From positions 25,453 through 89,452 of the forward strand of contig NZ_BQHI01000023.1 in NCBI RefSeq assembly GCF_021603585.1: a DNA stretch of 64,000 nt, read 5' to 3'. The notes under the pieces were generated by a model. The model saw nothing but the letters and a program-made list of their open reading frames with translations. It was not told the DNA's origin and ran no database searches. Shown in pieces: positions 8,399-16,571 of this stretch. Each line of letters begins with the position of its first letter. Positions within the stretch are counted from its first letter, which is position 1. The DNA comes from Pseudomonas sputi (GTDB lineage Bacteria > Pseudomonadota > Gammaproteobacteria > Pseudomonadales > Pseudomonadaceae). The position numbers and the translations under genes were made by a program.

Positions 8399-10231
8399 TC
8401 AATCGATGCCGACAAACCCTCCGGTCTGATGCGCCCACAGCCGCGCATACAATCCGCCGTGGGCCAGCAGTTCGGCATGGTTGCCGCTTTCGGCGATCTT
8501 GCCGTTTTCCAGCACCACCAGCCGATCCATGCGGGCAATGGTCGAGAGGCGGTGGGCGATGGCAATCACGGTCTTGCCCTGCATCAGGGTTTCGAGACTT
8601 TCCTGGATTGCCGCTTCGACTTCCGAGTCCAGTGCCGAGGTCGCTTCGTCCATGATCAGGATCGGCGCGTCCTTGAGCAGCACCCGCGCGATGGAGATCC
8701 GCTGACGCTGACCGCCGGACAGTTTCACCCCGCGTTCGCCGACATGGGCGTCGAATCCGGTGCGTCCTTCGGCGTCCGACAGCAACGGGATGAACTCATC
8801 GGCGCGGGCCTTGCGCACCGCTTCCCAGAGTTCGGCGTCGGTGGCGTCGGGCTTGCCGTACAGCAAGTTGTCGCGGATCGAGCGGTGCAGCAGCGAAGTG
8901 TCCTGAGTGATCATGCCGATCCGCGCGCGCAGGCTTTCCTGGCCGACTTCGGCGATGTTCTGGCCGTCGATCAGGATCCGCCCGCCCTCGACGTCGTAGA
9001 GGCGCAGCAGCAGGTTGACCAGGGTCGATTTGCCGGCGCCGGACGGGCCGATCAGACCGATTTTCTCGCCCGGTTTGATGGTCAGGTTGAGGTCGCCGAT
9101 GATGCCTTTCTTCTTGCCGTAGTGAAAATCCACGTGCTCGAAACGCACTTCGCCACGGGCCACGGCCAGCGGTTGGGCCTGCTCCCGGTCGGTGACGCTG
9201 ACCGGTTGCGAGATGGTCTGCAGACCGTCCTGGACCATGCCGATGTTTTCGAAAATGCCGGTGACCACCCACATGATCCAGCCGGACATGTTGACGATGC
9301 GGATCACCAGACCGGTGGCCAGGGCTATCGCGCCGACGCTGATCAGCGATTGCGTCCACAGCCACAGGGCCAGCGCGGTGGTGCCGACGATCAGCAGGCC
9401 GTTCATGGTGGTGATGGCCACGTCCATGCTGGTGACCACGCGACCGGCCAACCGGGCTTTTTCGGTCTGTTCCTGAATCGCCTCGCGGGCGTAGTGCTGT
9501 TCGAAATTGGTGTGGGCGAACAGCTTCAGGGTGGCGATGTTGGTGTAGCCGTCGACGATCCGGCCCATCAGTTTCGAGCGCGCATCGGAGGCCTCCACCG
9601 AGCGGTCCTTGACCCGTGGCACGAAGTAATAAAGTGCGCCGATATAGGCGGCGATCCACGTCAGCAGCGGAATCATCAGGCGCCAGTCGGCCTCGGCGAA
9701 CAGCACCAGTGAACTGATCGCGTAGATCAGCACGTGCCACAGCGCATCCACCGCTTGCACGGCGGAATCGCGCAGCGAGTTGCCGGTCTGCATGATGCGC
9801 TGGGCAATGCGCCCGGCGAAGTCGTTCTGGAAGAAATTCAGGCTCTGCTTGAGCACGTAACTGTGGTTCTGCCAGCGAATCAGGCTGGTCATGCTCGGGC
9901 TCAGGGTCTGGTGCACCAGCATGTCGTGCAGCGCCAGGAACAGCGGGCGCAGCAGTAACGCTACCACCGCCATCCACGCCAGTTCGACGCCGTGCACCTT
10001 GAAGAAATCGACGTTCGGCGTGCCTTGTGCAAGGTCGATGATGCGGCTCAGATAACTGAACAGTGCCACTTCGATCAAGGCACCGAACAGGCCGACGATC
10101 AGCAGGGCGACGAAGCTCGGCCAGACCTGCTTCAGGTAATAGGTATAGAAGGGCAGAACGCGGTCCGGCGGGGATGCCGTCGGGGCATCGCGGAATATGT
10201 CGATCAGTTGTTCGAAACGGCGATAGAGCAT
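8399..10231 (-). CDS. ABC exporter, fused permease and ATPase (MsbA-like)
   Basis: A 610-residue half-transporter with about six membrane helices at residues 35-330 followed by a nucleotide-binding domain. Walker A is GPSGAGKST (395-403), the signature LSGGQ (504-508), Walker B ILIMDE (524-529), and the H-loop is in IAIAHRLSTIARMD. Complete motifs imply an active homodimeric exporter. The substrate (lipid, drug or peptide) cannot be read from sequence. It lies downstream of ppiA on the same strand, 87 bp away with a hairpin between, so cotranscription is uncertain. Confidence 0.9.
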   Translation of the reverse strand: MLYRRFEQLIDIFRDAPTASPPDRVLPFYTYYLKQVWPSFVALLIVGLFGALIEVALFSYLSRIIDLAQGTPNVDFFKVHGVELAWMAVVALLLRPLFLALHDMLVHQTLSPSMTSLIRWQNHSYVLKQSLNFFQNDFAGRIAQRIMQTGNSLRDSAVQAVDALWHVLIYAISSLVLFAEADWRLMIPLLTWIAAYIGALYYFVPRVKDRSVEASDARSKLMGRIVDGYTNIATLKLFAHTNFEQHYAREAIQEQTEKARLAGRVVTSMDVAITTMNGLLIVGTTALALWLWTQSLISVGAIALATGLVIRIVNMSGWIMWVVTGIFENIGMVQDGLQTISQPVSVTDREQAQPLAVARGEVRFEHVDFHYGKKKGIIGDLNLTIKPGEKIGLIGPSGAGKSTLVNLLLRLYDVEGGRILIDGQNIAEVGQESLRARIGMITQDTSLLHRSIRDNLLYGKPDATDAELWEAVRKARADEFIPLLSDAEGRTGFDAHVGERGVKLSGGQRQRISIARVLLKDAPILIMDEATSALDSEVEAAIQESLETLMQGKTVIAIAHRLSTIARMDRLVVLENGKIAESGNHAELLAHGGLYARLWAHQTGGFVGID

Positions 10232-10272
10232 CAGATAACCGCCCGGAGCACGGGCTCTCCTTTTATCAGTGT

Positions 10273-10301
10273 GAGCGGCGCAGGATTGAGCTGCGCCGCT
10301 C
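10273..10301. terminator. hairpin between ppiA and the ABC exporter
   Basis: 10-bp arms GAGCGGCGCA / TGCGCCGCTC with a 9-nt loop. No T tract follows on the minus strand, so it may attenuate or stabilise rather than terminate. Confidence 0.4.
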
Positions 10302-10318
10302 GATATGCCCTGTAAAGC

Positions 10319-10882
10319 TTAGTCGATGCGCTTGGCCGACTTGATGATCACAGGGTCGACCGGCACGTTTTGCATGCCCTGTTTGGTGGTGGTCTGCGAG
10401 TTGACGATGATGTCGACCACGTCCATGCCCTTGACCACTTTGGCGAACACCGCGTAACCGGCGTCACGGCCCGGATCGAGGAAGGCGTTGTCGGCAACGT
10501 TGATGAAGAACTGGCTGGTGGCCGAATCCGGGTTGGAAGTACGGGCCATCGACAGGGTGCCACGAACGTTATGCAGACCGTTGCTGGCCTCGTTCTTGAT
10601 CGGGGCCTTGGTTTCTTTCTGCTGCATCTGCTGAGTGAAGCCGCCGCCCTGGGCCATGAAGCCAGGGATCACGCGGTGAAAAATCGTGTTGTTGTAGAAG
10701 CCGCTGTCGACGTACTCAAGGAAGTTCTTGGTACTGATCGGCGCCTTGACCGGGTCCAGTTCGATTTCGATCTGGCCGTTGGTGGTGTCCAGCAGCACGT
10801 GCGGCGCTTTTGCCGGTGTGGCAGCCATCAGGTTGGCAGCGAACAGCACGGTGCCGGCGGCGAGGGCAAGTTTTTTCAGCAT
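10319..10882 (-). CDS. ppiA: periplasmic peptidyl-prolyl cis-trans isomerase (cyclophilin)
   Basis: A 187-residue cyclophilin with a signal peptide ([20 protein letters not shown]), so it should catalyse proline isomerisation in the periplasm. Conserved cyclophilin blocks are present: [20 protein letters not shown] with the catalytic Arg, [19 protein letters not shown], and [14 protein letters not shown]. Its length fits bacterial PpiA. It starts 3 bp after the alpha/beta hydrolase stop, so the two are almost certainly one operon. Confidence 0.93.
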   Translation of the reverse strand: MLKKLALAAGTVLFAANLMAATPAKAPHVLLDTTNGQIEIELDPVKAPISTKNFLEYVDSGFYNNTIFHRVIPGFMAQGGGFTQQMQQKETKAPIKNEASNGLHNVRGTLSMARTSNPDSATSQFFINVADNAFLDPGRDAGYAVFAKVVKGMDVVDIIVNSQTTTKQGMQNVPVDPVIIKSAKRID

Positions 10883-10885
10883 GGG

Positions 10886-11689
10886 TCAGTGATCCTGAGG
10901 GTGATTATCGGCTGTGGCGAGAAACTCCAGCAGCGTTTGATTGAAGCGTTCGGGCTGATCGAGCGGGGTGGCGTGGCGCGAATCGGCGATCACCACCAGC
11001 CGCGCATCGGGCAGCAGTCTGACATAGGTTTCTTTCAGCGAAACGGGGGTGTAGTCCCGGTCGGCGCTGACGACGAGCGTTGGACAGGTGACCCGGGAAA
11101 GGTGTTCCTGAACCCCCCAGCCAACAATCGCATCGAAGCTGGCGAGATAAGCACGTTTGTCGTTTTTTGCCCAGCGTTCGGCCATCTTCTGGCGCAAATC
11201 GGCCTGCTCCGGTTTGGGAAACAGCCTGGCGCCAAGGGCCTTGCCGATGGTGGCGAGGCTGAGCACACGCATCAGGCTCCAGCGCTTGAACCACTGCCAG
11301 TAATCGTCGCGGGTACGCAGTTTGACCTCCGGCGCGCTGTTGACGATGGTCAGGCTCTTGAGCATCCGCGGCTGATCGACGGCGAACTGGAAGCCGATCA
11401 TGCCGCCCATGGACAGCCCGGCGTAGTGCACCGGGCCGAGCTTCAGGTGCTCGATCAGGGCGACGATGTCGGCGCTGAACCCGGCGATGCTGTAGCGCTC
11501 GCGGGGTTTGTCGGAGCGGCCGTGACCGCGCACGTCCGGGACGATCACCCGGTAATGCGCGGCCAGCGCCGGAATCTGCATTTCCCAGTCCAGGGTGCTG
11601 GAGCCCAGACCGTGAACCAGCAGCAACGGATCGCCGTGGCCATATTCCTCGTAGTGCAGGTTGCAACCTTCATGCTCGAAATACGCCAT
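10886..11689 (-). CDS. alpha/beta-fold hydrolase
   Basis: A 267-residue cytoplasmic hydrolase. The nucleophile elbow GLSMGG carries the catalytic Ser, preceded by the oxyanion HGLGSSTLDW motif. The Asp is in SADRDYTPV and the His in ADSRHATPLDQP, giving a complete triad. PDVRGHGRSDKP is typical of the 3-oxoadipate enol-lactonase / haloperoxidase branch. The substrate is unknown. Nothing in the neighbourhood suggests an aromatic pathway. It is followed after 3 bp by ppiA. Confidence 0.85.
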   Translation of the reverse strand: MAYFEHEGCNLHYEEYGHGDPLLLVHGLGSSTLDWEMQIPALAAHYRVIVPDVRGHGRSDKPRERYSIAGFSADIVALIEHLKLGPVHYAGLSMGGMIGFQFAVDQPRMLKSLTIVNSAPEVKLRTRDDYWQWFKRWSLMRVLSLATIGKALGARLFPKPEQADLRQKMAERWAKNDKRAYLASFDAIVGWGVQEHLSRVTCPTLVVSADRDYTPVSLKETYVRLLPDARLVVIADSRHATPLDQPERFNQTLLEFLATADNHPQDH

Positions 11690-11703
11690 CGGTGAACTCC
11701 GTG

Positions 11704-12627
11704 TCAGGCTTGTTCGGGGGCGGCGAACGGTGCGTCCAGCGGCAGGGTGTCGAAGGTGCGCAGCAGTTCGATCAGGATTTGCGTCGCCGGGCCCAAGGGT
11801 TTTTCCTTGTTCGAATACAGATAGAAACTGGAGTTGCGATTGCCGCCTCTGTCCAACGGTAGCAGCTTGAGTGCGCCGTCTTTCAGTTCCCGCTCGATCA
11901 TGTGCCGTGGCAGCCAGGCGAATCCCAGGCCACTGCTGACGAACGTCGCAGCCGTGGCGAGGCTGCCGACGGTCCAGCGCTGTTCGGCGCCGAGCCAGCC
12001 GACGTCTCGGGGTTGCTGGCGGCCGGAGTCGCGGATCACCACTTGCATCTGGGTTTCCAGGTCCTGAAAGCTCAGCTCGCGGTTGAGCCGATGCAGCGCA
12101 TGATCAGGATGAGCGACGGCGACAAATTCGACATCGCTCAATTCCGCGCCGAGGTAACCGGGAATGCTCAGGCCGGTGATGGCCAGGTCGGCCACACCTT
12201 CTAGCAGCACTTCTTCGACGCCCGACAGCACTTCCTCACGCAGACGCACGCGGCAGCCACGGCTCTGCGGCATGAAAGCGGTCAGCGCGCGCACGATACG
12301 GGCGCTCGGGTAGGCGGCATCGACCACCAGCCGCACTTCGGCTTCCCAGCCCTGCTCCATGTGATGGGCGAGGTCTTCCAGTTGGCTGGCCTGTTTCACC
12401 AGTTGCCGCGAGCGCCGCAACAGCACGCCGCCGGCTTCGGTCAGCACAGCCTTGCGGCCATCGATGCGCAACAGCGGCACGCCGAGTTGGTCCTGCATGC
12501 GGGCGACGGTGTAACTCACCGACGACTGCGAGCGATGCAGGGCCTCGGCGGCCTGGGCGAATCCGCCGTGGTCGACCACGGCCTGCAACGTTCGCCATTG
12601 ATCAAGGGTCACGCGGGGCGCTTTCAT
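11704..12627 (-). CDS. LysR-family transcriptional regulator
   Basis: 307 residues. An N-terminal winged helix-turn-helix (LQAVVDHGGFAQAAEALHRSQSSVSYTVARMQDQLG) is followed by a periplasmic-binding-protein-like effector domain. The frame opens with TTG at 12630, but ATG 12627 with AGGAG just upstream is the better start. It lies 14 bp upstream of the alpha/beta hydrolase on the same strand, so it may head that operon. It also diverges from the small exported protein gene with only 49 bp between starts, and may control it and/or azoR. In P. aeruginosa azoR1 also has a nearby LysR gene. Confidence 0.88.
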   Translation of the reverse strand: MKAPRVTLDQWRTLQAVVDHGGFAQAAEALHRSQSSVSYTVARMQDQLGVPLLRIDGRKAVLTEAGGVLLRRSRQLVKQASQLEDLAHHMEQGWEAEVRLVVDAAYPSARIVRALTAFMPQSRGCRVRLREEVLSGVEEVLLEGVADLAITGLSIPGYLGAELSDVEFVAVAHPDHALHRLNRELSFQDLETQMQVVIRDSGRQQPRDVGWLGAEQRWTVGSLATAATFVSSGLGFAWLPRHMIERELKDGALKLLPLDRGGNRNSSFYLYSNKEKPLGPATQILIELLRTFDTLPLDAPFAAPEQA

Positions 12628-12676
12628 CAATAGCTCCTCTTGTCCTAAGCTGGCGGTCCCTCATGGAGACTGCCGA

Positions 12677-12991
12677 ATGAAAAAATTCTGTTGTGTGTTG
12701 CTGGCGCTGCTTCCGCTGACTGCGTTCGCGTACCCGATCGATGTGGAAAAGGACCTCAACGGCCTGAAGATCGACTACAACGCGTTCGATACCGACAGCG
12801 ACATCGGCTCGATCCAGGTCAACAACTACGGCGACGTCGACGCGACCTGCAAGGTGGTGTTCACCAACGGCCCGGAAGCGCCGCGCACACGCAACATCGA
12901 GGTGGCGGCGGGCAAGCATAAAAACGCCACGGCCAAGTTCACCCGAACCATCATCAAGCTGCGCATCAAGCTGAGCTGCACCCCGAAATAG
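12677..12991 (+). CDS. small exported protein of unknown function
   Basis: A 104-residue protein with a cleavable signal peptide (MKKFCCVLLALLPLTAFA) and a mature part of about 86 residues, rich in beta-strand pattern and Lys. It has two Cys in the mature part (ATCKVVF and LSCTPK) that could form a disulphide. ATG 12677 follows a GGAG site. It lies between a divergent LysR gene and azoR. I do not recognise a characterised family; similar small proteins occur in other pseudomonads. A periplasmic location is inferred from the signal peptide. Confidence 0.75.
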   Translation: MKKFCCVLLALLPLTAFAYPIDVEKDLNGLKIDYNAFDTDSDIGSIQVNNYGDVDATCKVVFTNGPEAPRTRNIEVAAGKHKNATAKFTRTIIKLRIKLSCTPK

Positions 12992-13000
12992 CGTCACGGG

Positions 13001-13024
13001 CCTGTGGGGGCGGGCTCCCACAGG
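13001..13024. terminator. hairpin after the small exported protein gene
   Basis: CCTGTGGG / CCCACAGG stem with a GC-rich loop. It belongs to the CTGTGGGAGC-type Pseudomonas intergenic palindromes and probably acts as a transcript end. There is no T tract. Confidence 0.5.
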
Positions 13025-13150
13025 CTGAGGCTTGCATCTAAACGAATTTTTCGATGCTTTGCAGCAATTATTTGCGCTTTTTCATCGATACGACACTGTT
13101 TAACCTTCACTCCATCGACTTACAACATTCTCGGATGGAGGCTACACAAC

Positions 13151-13750
13151 ATGTCCCGCGTTCTGATCATCGAAAGCAGCGCCCGCCAGCAAGACTCGGT
13201 TTCCCGCCAACTGACCCAGACCTTCATCAGTCAGTGGAAAGCGGCGCACCCGGCCGATCAGATCACCGTACGTGACCTCGCTGTGAACCCGGTGCCGCAC
13301 CTGGACATCAACCTGTTGGGTGGCTGGATGAAACCCGCCGAGCAGCGCAACGACAGCGAGCAGGCCTCGCTGGACCGTTCCAACGAATTGACCGATGAAT
13401 TGCTGGCCGCTGACGTGCTGGTGTTGGCGGCGCCGATGTACAACTTCGCCATTCCAAGCACCCTGAAAGCCTGGCTCGACCATGTGCTGCGTGCCGGCGT
13501 GACCTTCAAATACACCGAAACCGGCCCGCAAGGTCTGCTCAGCGGCAAGCGTGCCTACGTGCTGACCGCTCGCGGCGGCATCTATGCCGGTGGCCCGGCG
13601 GATCATCAGGAACCGTACCTGCGTCAGGTGATGGGCTTCATCGGCATTAACGACGTGACCTTCATCCACGCTGAAGGCATGAACCTGGGCGGCGACTTCC
13701 AGGAGAAAGGCCTCAACCAGGCCAACGCCAAACTGTCCCAGGTCGCCTGA
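13151..13750 (+). CDS. azoR: FMN-dependent NADH:quinone oxidoreductase / azoreductase
   Basis: A 199-residue flavodoxin-like protein, close to the length of E. coli AzoR (201 aa). The FMN phosphate loop is near the N terminus (IIESSARQQDSVSRQL), and the conserved PMYNFAIPSTLKAWLDHVLRAG block is at about residues 95-117. It catalyses two-electron reduction of quinones and azo dyes with NAD(P)H. The frame is open upstream to 13004, but ATG 13151 with GGAGG about 10 bases before it starts the conserved MSRVLIIESSAR. A 159-bp AT-rich leader gives it its own promoter region. Confidence 0.92.
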   Translation: MSRVLIIESSARQQDSVSRQLTQTFISQWKAAHPADQITVRDLAVNPVPHLDINLLGGWMKPAEQRNDSEQASLDRSNELTDELLAADVLVLAAPMYNFAIPSTLKAWLDHVLRAGVTFKYTETGPQGLLSGKRAYVLTARGGIYAGGPADHQEPYLRQVMGFIGINDVTFIHAEGMNLGGDFQEKGLNQANAKLSQVA

Positions 13751-13858
13751 TATTTTAATCGCCAGATAATCGCCGATTGTTCTAGTGACCTGGCGCAACC
13801 CCTTCAAGGCTCTACGCGCATCGAACCTCCCTTTGCACTTGTTGCTCCTGAGTGCTGT

Positions 13859-13897
13859 AGCCCGATTGAACGCTTTAGCGAGATCGGGCTTTTTTTT
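13859..13897 (+). terminator. rho-independent terminator downstream of azoR
   Basis: AGCCCGAT / ATCGGGCT stem with a 16-nt loop followed by T7. It lies about 110 bp after azoR and 66 bp before the EamA gene. Confidence 0.8.
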
Positions 13898-13962
13898 GCC
13901 CGGGATTTAGCGATGGCCGGCAAAAAACGCTATCGTCGCCGCCATTCGAAATCGAGGCGAGC

Positions 13963-14844
13963 ATGGGCTATCTACTTTTTGTCACGCTGATCCAGGCGTT
14001 TTCCTTCAGTCTGATCGGCGAATACCTGGCCGGTCATGTCGACAGTTATTTCGCGGTGCTGGTGCGCGTGGTGCTGGCCGGACTGGTGTTCATTCCGCTG
14101 ACCCGCTGGCGCTCGGTGGAACCGGCGTTCATGCGCGGCATGCTGCTGATCGGGGCGTTGCAGTTCGGCGTGACCTACGTCTGCCTGTATTTGAGCTTCC
14201 GCGTGCTGACGGTACCGGAAGTGCTGCTGTTCACCATCCTCACGCCGCTGCACGTGACGCTGATCGAAGATGCGCTCAACCGACGCTTCAACCCGTGGGC
14301 GCTGATCGCTGCACTGGTGGCGGTCGCAGGCGCGGCGGTGATTCGCTACGACCGGATCAACCCGGACTTCTTCATGGGCTTTTTGCTGCTGCAACTGGCC
14401 AACTTCACCTACGCCGCCGGGCAGGTGCTGTACAAACATCTGGTGGCGAAACACCCGAGCGATCTGCCGCACTACCGGCGCTTCGGGTTCTTCTACCTCG
14501 GCGCACTCGCGGTGGCGCTGCCGGCGTTCCTGCTGTTCGGCAAATCCAACTTCCTGCCCGAAGCGCCGTTGCAATGGGGGGTGCTGGTGTTCCTTGGCCT
14601 GGTCTCCACGGCACTCGGTTTGTACTGGTGGAACAAGGGCGCGTGCCTGGTCAACGGCGGCACCCTGGCGGTGATGAATAACCTGCACGTGCCGGTGGGG
14701 CTGCTGCTGAACCTGCTGATCTGGAATCAGCATGAAGAGCTCGGGCGGTTATTCCTCGGTGGCAGCGTGATTCTGGCAGCGGTGTGGATCAGCCGGTTGG
14801 GGATTCGCCAGTCGGCGCCAGTTGCTCCACCAGAAACGCGATAA
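13963..14844 (+). CDS. EamA/DMT-family transporter
   Basis: A 293-residue inner-membrane protein with about ten hydrophobic helices in two EamA repeats. It is typical of drug/metabolite exporters of the carboxylate/amino-acid/amine type. Recognisable pieces are VPEVLLFTILTPLHVTLIEDALNRR and the second-repeat LGLYWWNKGACLVNGGTLAVMNN. The substrate is unknown. Its last 56 bp overlap the end of the convergent LysR gene, so both reading frames share that DNA. Confidence 0.88.
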   Translation: MGYLLFVTLIQAFSFSLIGEYLAGHVDSYFAVLVRVVLAGLVFIPLTRWRSVEPAFMRGMLLIGALQFGVTYVCLYLSFRVLTVPEVLLFTILTPLHVTLIEDALNRRFNPWALIAALVAVAGAAVIRYDRINPDFFMGFLLLQLANFTYAAGQVLYKHLVAKHPSDLPHYRRFGFFYLGALAVALPAFLLFGKSNFLPEAPLQWGVLVFLGLVSTALGLYWWNKGACLVNGGTLAVMNNLHVPVGLLLNLLIWNQHEELGRLFLGGSVILAAVWISRLGIRQSAPVAPPETR

Positions 14845-15694
14845 ACGCCCGGGTCTTCTGCGGCACCCGTCGCGCCGACGAGTACACCGCGTTGATGGTG
14901 ATCGCCGGCGCCTGCCATTCGCACAGCACCGGCACCAGTCGCCCGGCCGCCAGTGCTTCTTCGACGATGAAATCCGGCAGCAGCGCAATGCCCATGCCGG
15001 CCTCGGCCGCTTGCGCCAGCAAGTCGCCGTTGTTGGCGTGCAGCGGCCCGGTCACGTTGACGCGCTGCGTCTCCTTGCCATTGCACAGTTGCAGGCTGAC
15101 CCCGCTCTGCAGATAGCCGTAGTTCAAACACTGATGTGAGCGCAGATCCTGCGGCGACTGCGGCGTGCCCGCGCGTTCGAGGTAAGCGGGGGAGGCGACC
15201 ATGATGCGCGGCGCCGGTGCCAGTTGCCGGGCGATCATGGTCGAGTCGGGCAGGCTGGCGATGCGGATCGTCACATCGAACCCGCCGCGCACCGGATCGA
15301 CCTGCTGGTCGCTGAGCACCAGTTGCAGCTCGATGTTCGGGTGCTGCTCGTGGAACAGCGGAATCAGCTTGCCCAGGCGCCGCAGGCCGAACGACATCGG
15401 TGCGTTGACCCGCAACACTCCGCGCAGTTCGCCCACCCCGTCTCGCGCTCGCTGCTCGGCCTCGTCCAGCGCCGCAATCACTTCCCGCGCCGCTTCGAAA
15501 TACTCGGCGCCGGCTTCGGTCAGGTGCAGGCTGCGGGTGGTGCGTTGCAGCAGTTGCACGCCGATGGCTTCTTCCAGCGCCTGAATCTGTTTGCTGACTT
15601 TCGAGCGGGGCACGTCCATCGCCCGGGCGGCGGCTGCGAAGCCGTTCTCGCCGACCGTCACCACGAAGGCGCGCATGCATTCGATGCGATCCAT
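14789..15694 (-). CDS. LysR-family transcriptional regulator
   Basis: 301 residues. The N-terminal helix-turn-helix (FVVTVGENGFAAAARAMDVPRSKVSKQIQALEEAIG) and LQRTTRSLHLTEAG are typical of the LysR subgroup that often controls a divergent neighbour. It diverges from the YcaC-like hydrolase across 169 bp containing a TTGTCCCTTT direct repeat (see the regulatory feature). Control of that hydrolase and of itself is the simplest inference. Its 3' end overlaps the EamA gene by 56 bp. Confidence 0.9.
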   Translation of the reverse strand: MDRIECMRAFVVTVGENGFAAAARAMDVPRSKVSKQIQALEEAIGVQLLQRTTRSLHLTEAGAEYFEAAREVIAALDEAEQRARDGVGELRGVLRVNAPMSFGLRRLGKLIPLFHEQHPNIELQLVLSDQQVDPVRGGFDVTIRIASLPDSTMIARQLAPAPRIMVASPAYLERAGTPQSPQDLRSHQCLNYGYLQSGVSLQLCNGKETQRVNVTGPLHANNGDLLAQAAEAGMGIALLPDFIVEEALAAGRLVPVLCEWQAPAITINAVYSSARRVPQKTRAFIAFLVEQLAPTGESPTG

Positions 15695-15696
15695 GA

Positions 15697-15747
15697 TTGT
15701 CCCTTTTTTGGAATCAATGATTCTCGATTTTAGGGAATTGTCCCTTT
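15697..15747. promoter_or_regulatory. candidate LysR operator in the LysR / YcaC-like spacer
   Basis: TTGTCCCTTT occurs twice in direct orientation, at 15697-15706 and 15738-15747, 41 bp apart (about four helical turns). The second copy lies within the inverted element AGGGAattgTCCCT (15732-15745). The position immediately upstream of the LysR start suits an autoregulatory and divergent-activation site. This is inference from sequence pattern only. Confidence 0.4.
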
Positions 15748-15863
15748 ATCGGCTAGCCCCTAAAGTGACATCCAAGCCGAGACAACAACGCCGAAGACGG
15801 TCAGCCACTCGACTCACCCTTTACCCAATCGAAACTCTGAATCGACATCAAAAGGAACGCGCC

Positions 15864-16505
15864 ATGTCTATCCGTGAACTGCTGAACCCAACCAACTCCG
15901 CCCTGATCCTGATCGACCACCAGCCACAAATGGCTTTCGGCGTGCAGTCGATCGACCGTCAGACCCTGAAGAACAACACCGTTGGCCTGGCCAAGGCCGC
16001 GAAGATCTTCAACGTGCCGACCATCTACACCTCGGTCGAAACCGAAAGCTTCAGCGGCTACATCTGGCCGGAACTGCTGGCAGTACACCCGGAGCAGAAA
16101 CCGATCGAGCGCACCTCGATGAACTCCTGGGAAGACAAGGCGCTGGTTGACGCGGTGAAGGCCACCGGGCGCAAGAAGCTGATCATCGCCGCGCTGTGGA
16201 CCGAGGTCTGCCTGACCTTCCCGGCCCTGGAAGCCCTGGCCGAAGGCTACGAGGTGTACATCGTCACCGACGCTTCCGGCGGCACTACCAAAGAAGCCCA
16301 CGACATGTCGGTACAGCGGATGATTCAGGCCGGTGCGGTGCCGGTGACCTGGCAACAGGTGCTGCTCGAGTACCAGCGTGACTGGGCGCACAAAGACACG
16401 TACCAGGCGGTGATGGACCTGGTGCTGGAACACAGCGGCGCGTACGGCATGGGCGTCGACTACGCCTACACCATGGTGCACAAGGCACCGCAACGGCAGG
16501 CCTGA
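15864..16505 (+). CDS. isochorismatase-family cysteine hydrolase (YcaC-like)
   Basis: A 213-residue enzyme close in length to E. coli YcaC (208 aa). The expected catalytic positions are present: Asp18 (LILIDHQ), Arg83 (IERTS) and Cys116 (TEVCLTFPALEAL), the last in the conserved context of this superfamily. VTDASGGT and the C-terminal QRDWAHKDTY also match YcaC-type proteins. The physiological substrate of YcaC is unsettled. ATG 15864 has AAGGAA upstream. It is probably controlled by the divergent LysR regulator and ends at a strong terminator. Confidence 0.88.
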   Translation: MSIRELLNPTNSALILIDHQPQMAFGVQSIDRQTLKNNTVGLAKAAKIFNVPTIYTSVETESFSGYIWPELLAVHPEQKPIERTSMNSWEDKALVDAVKATGRKKLIIAALWTEVCLTFPALEALAEGYEVYIVTDASGGTTKEAHDMSVQRMIQAGAVPVTWQQVLLEYQRDWAHKDTYQAVMDLVLEHSGAYGMGVDYAYTMVHKAPQRQA

Positions 16506-16521
16506 TAAGTCAGCCGGACAA

Positions 16522-16553
16522 AAAAAAGACGCAACCTGGGTTGCGTCTTTTTT
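16522..16553. terminator. bidirectional terminator between the YcaC-like and MscS genes
   Basis: GACGCAACC / GGTTGCGTC stem flanked by a run of As on the left and Ts on the right. It serves both convergent genes. Confidence 0.85.
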
Positions 16554-16571
16554 ATTGCCTGGAGGAAAGCG

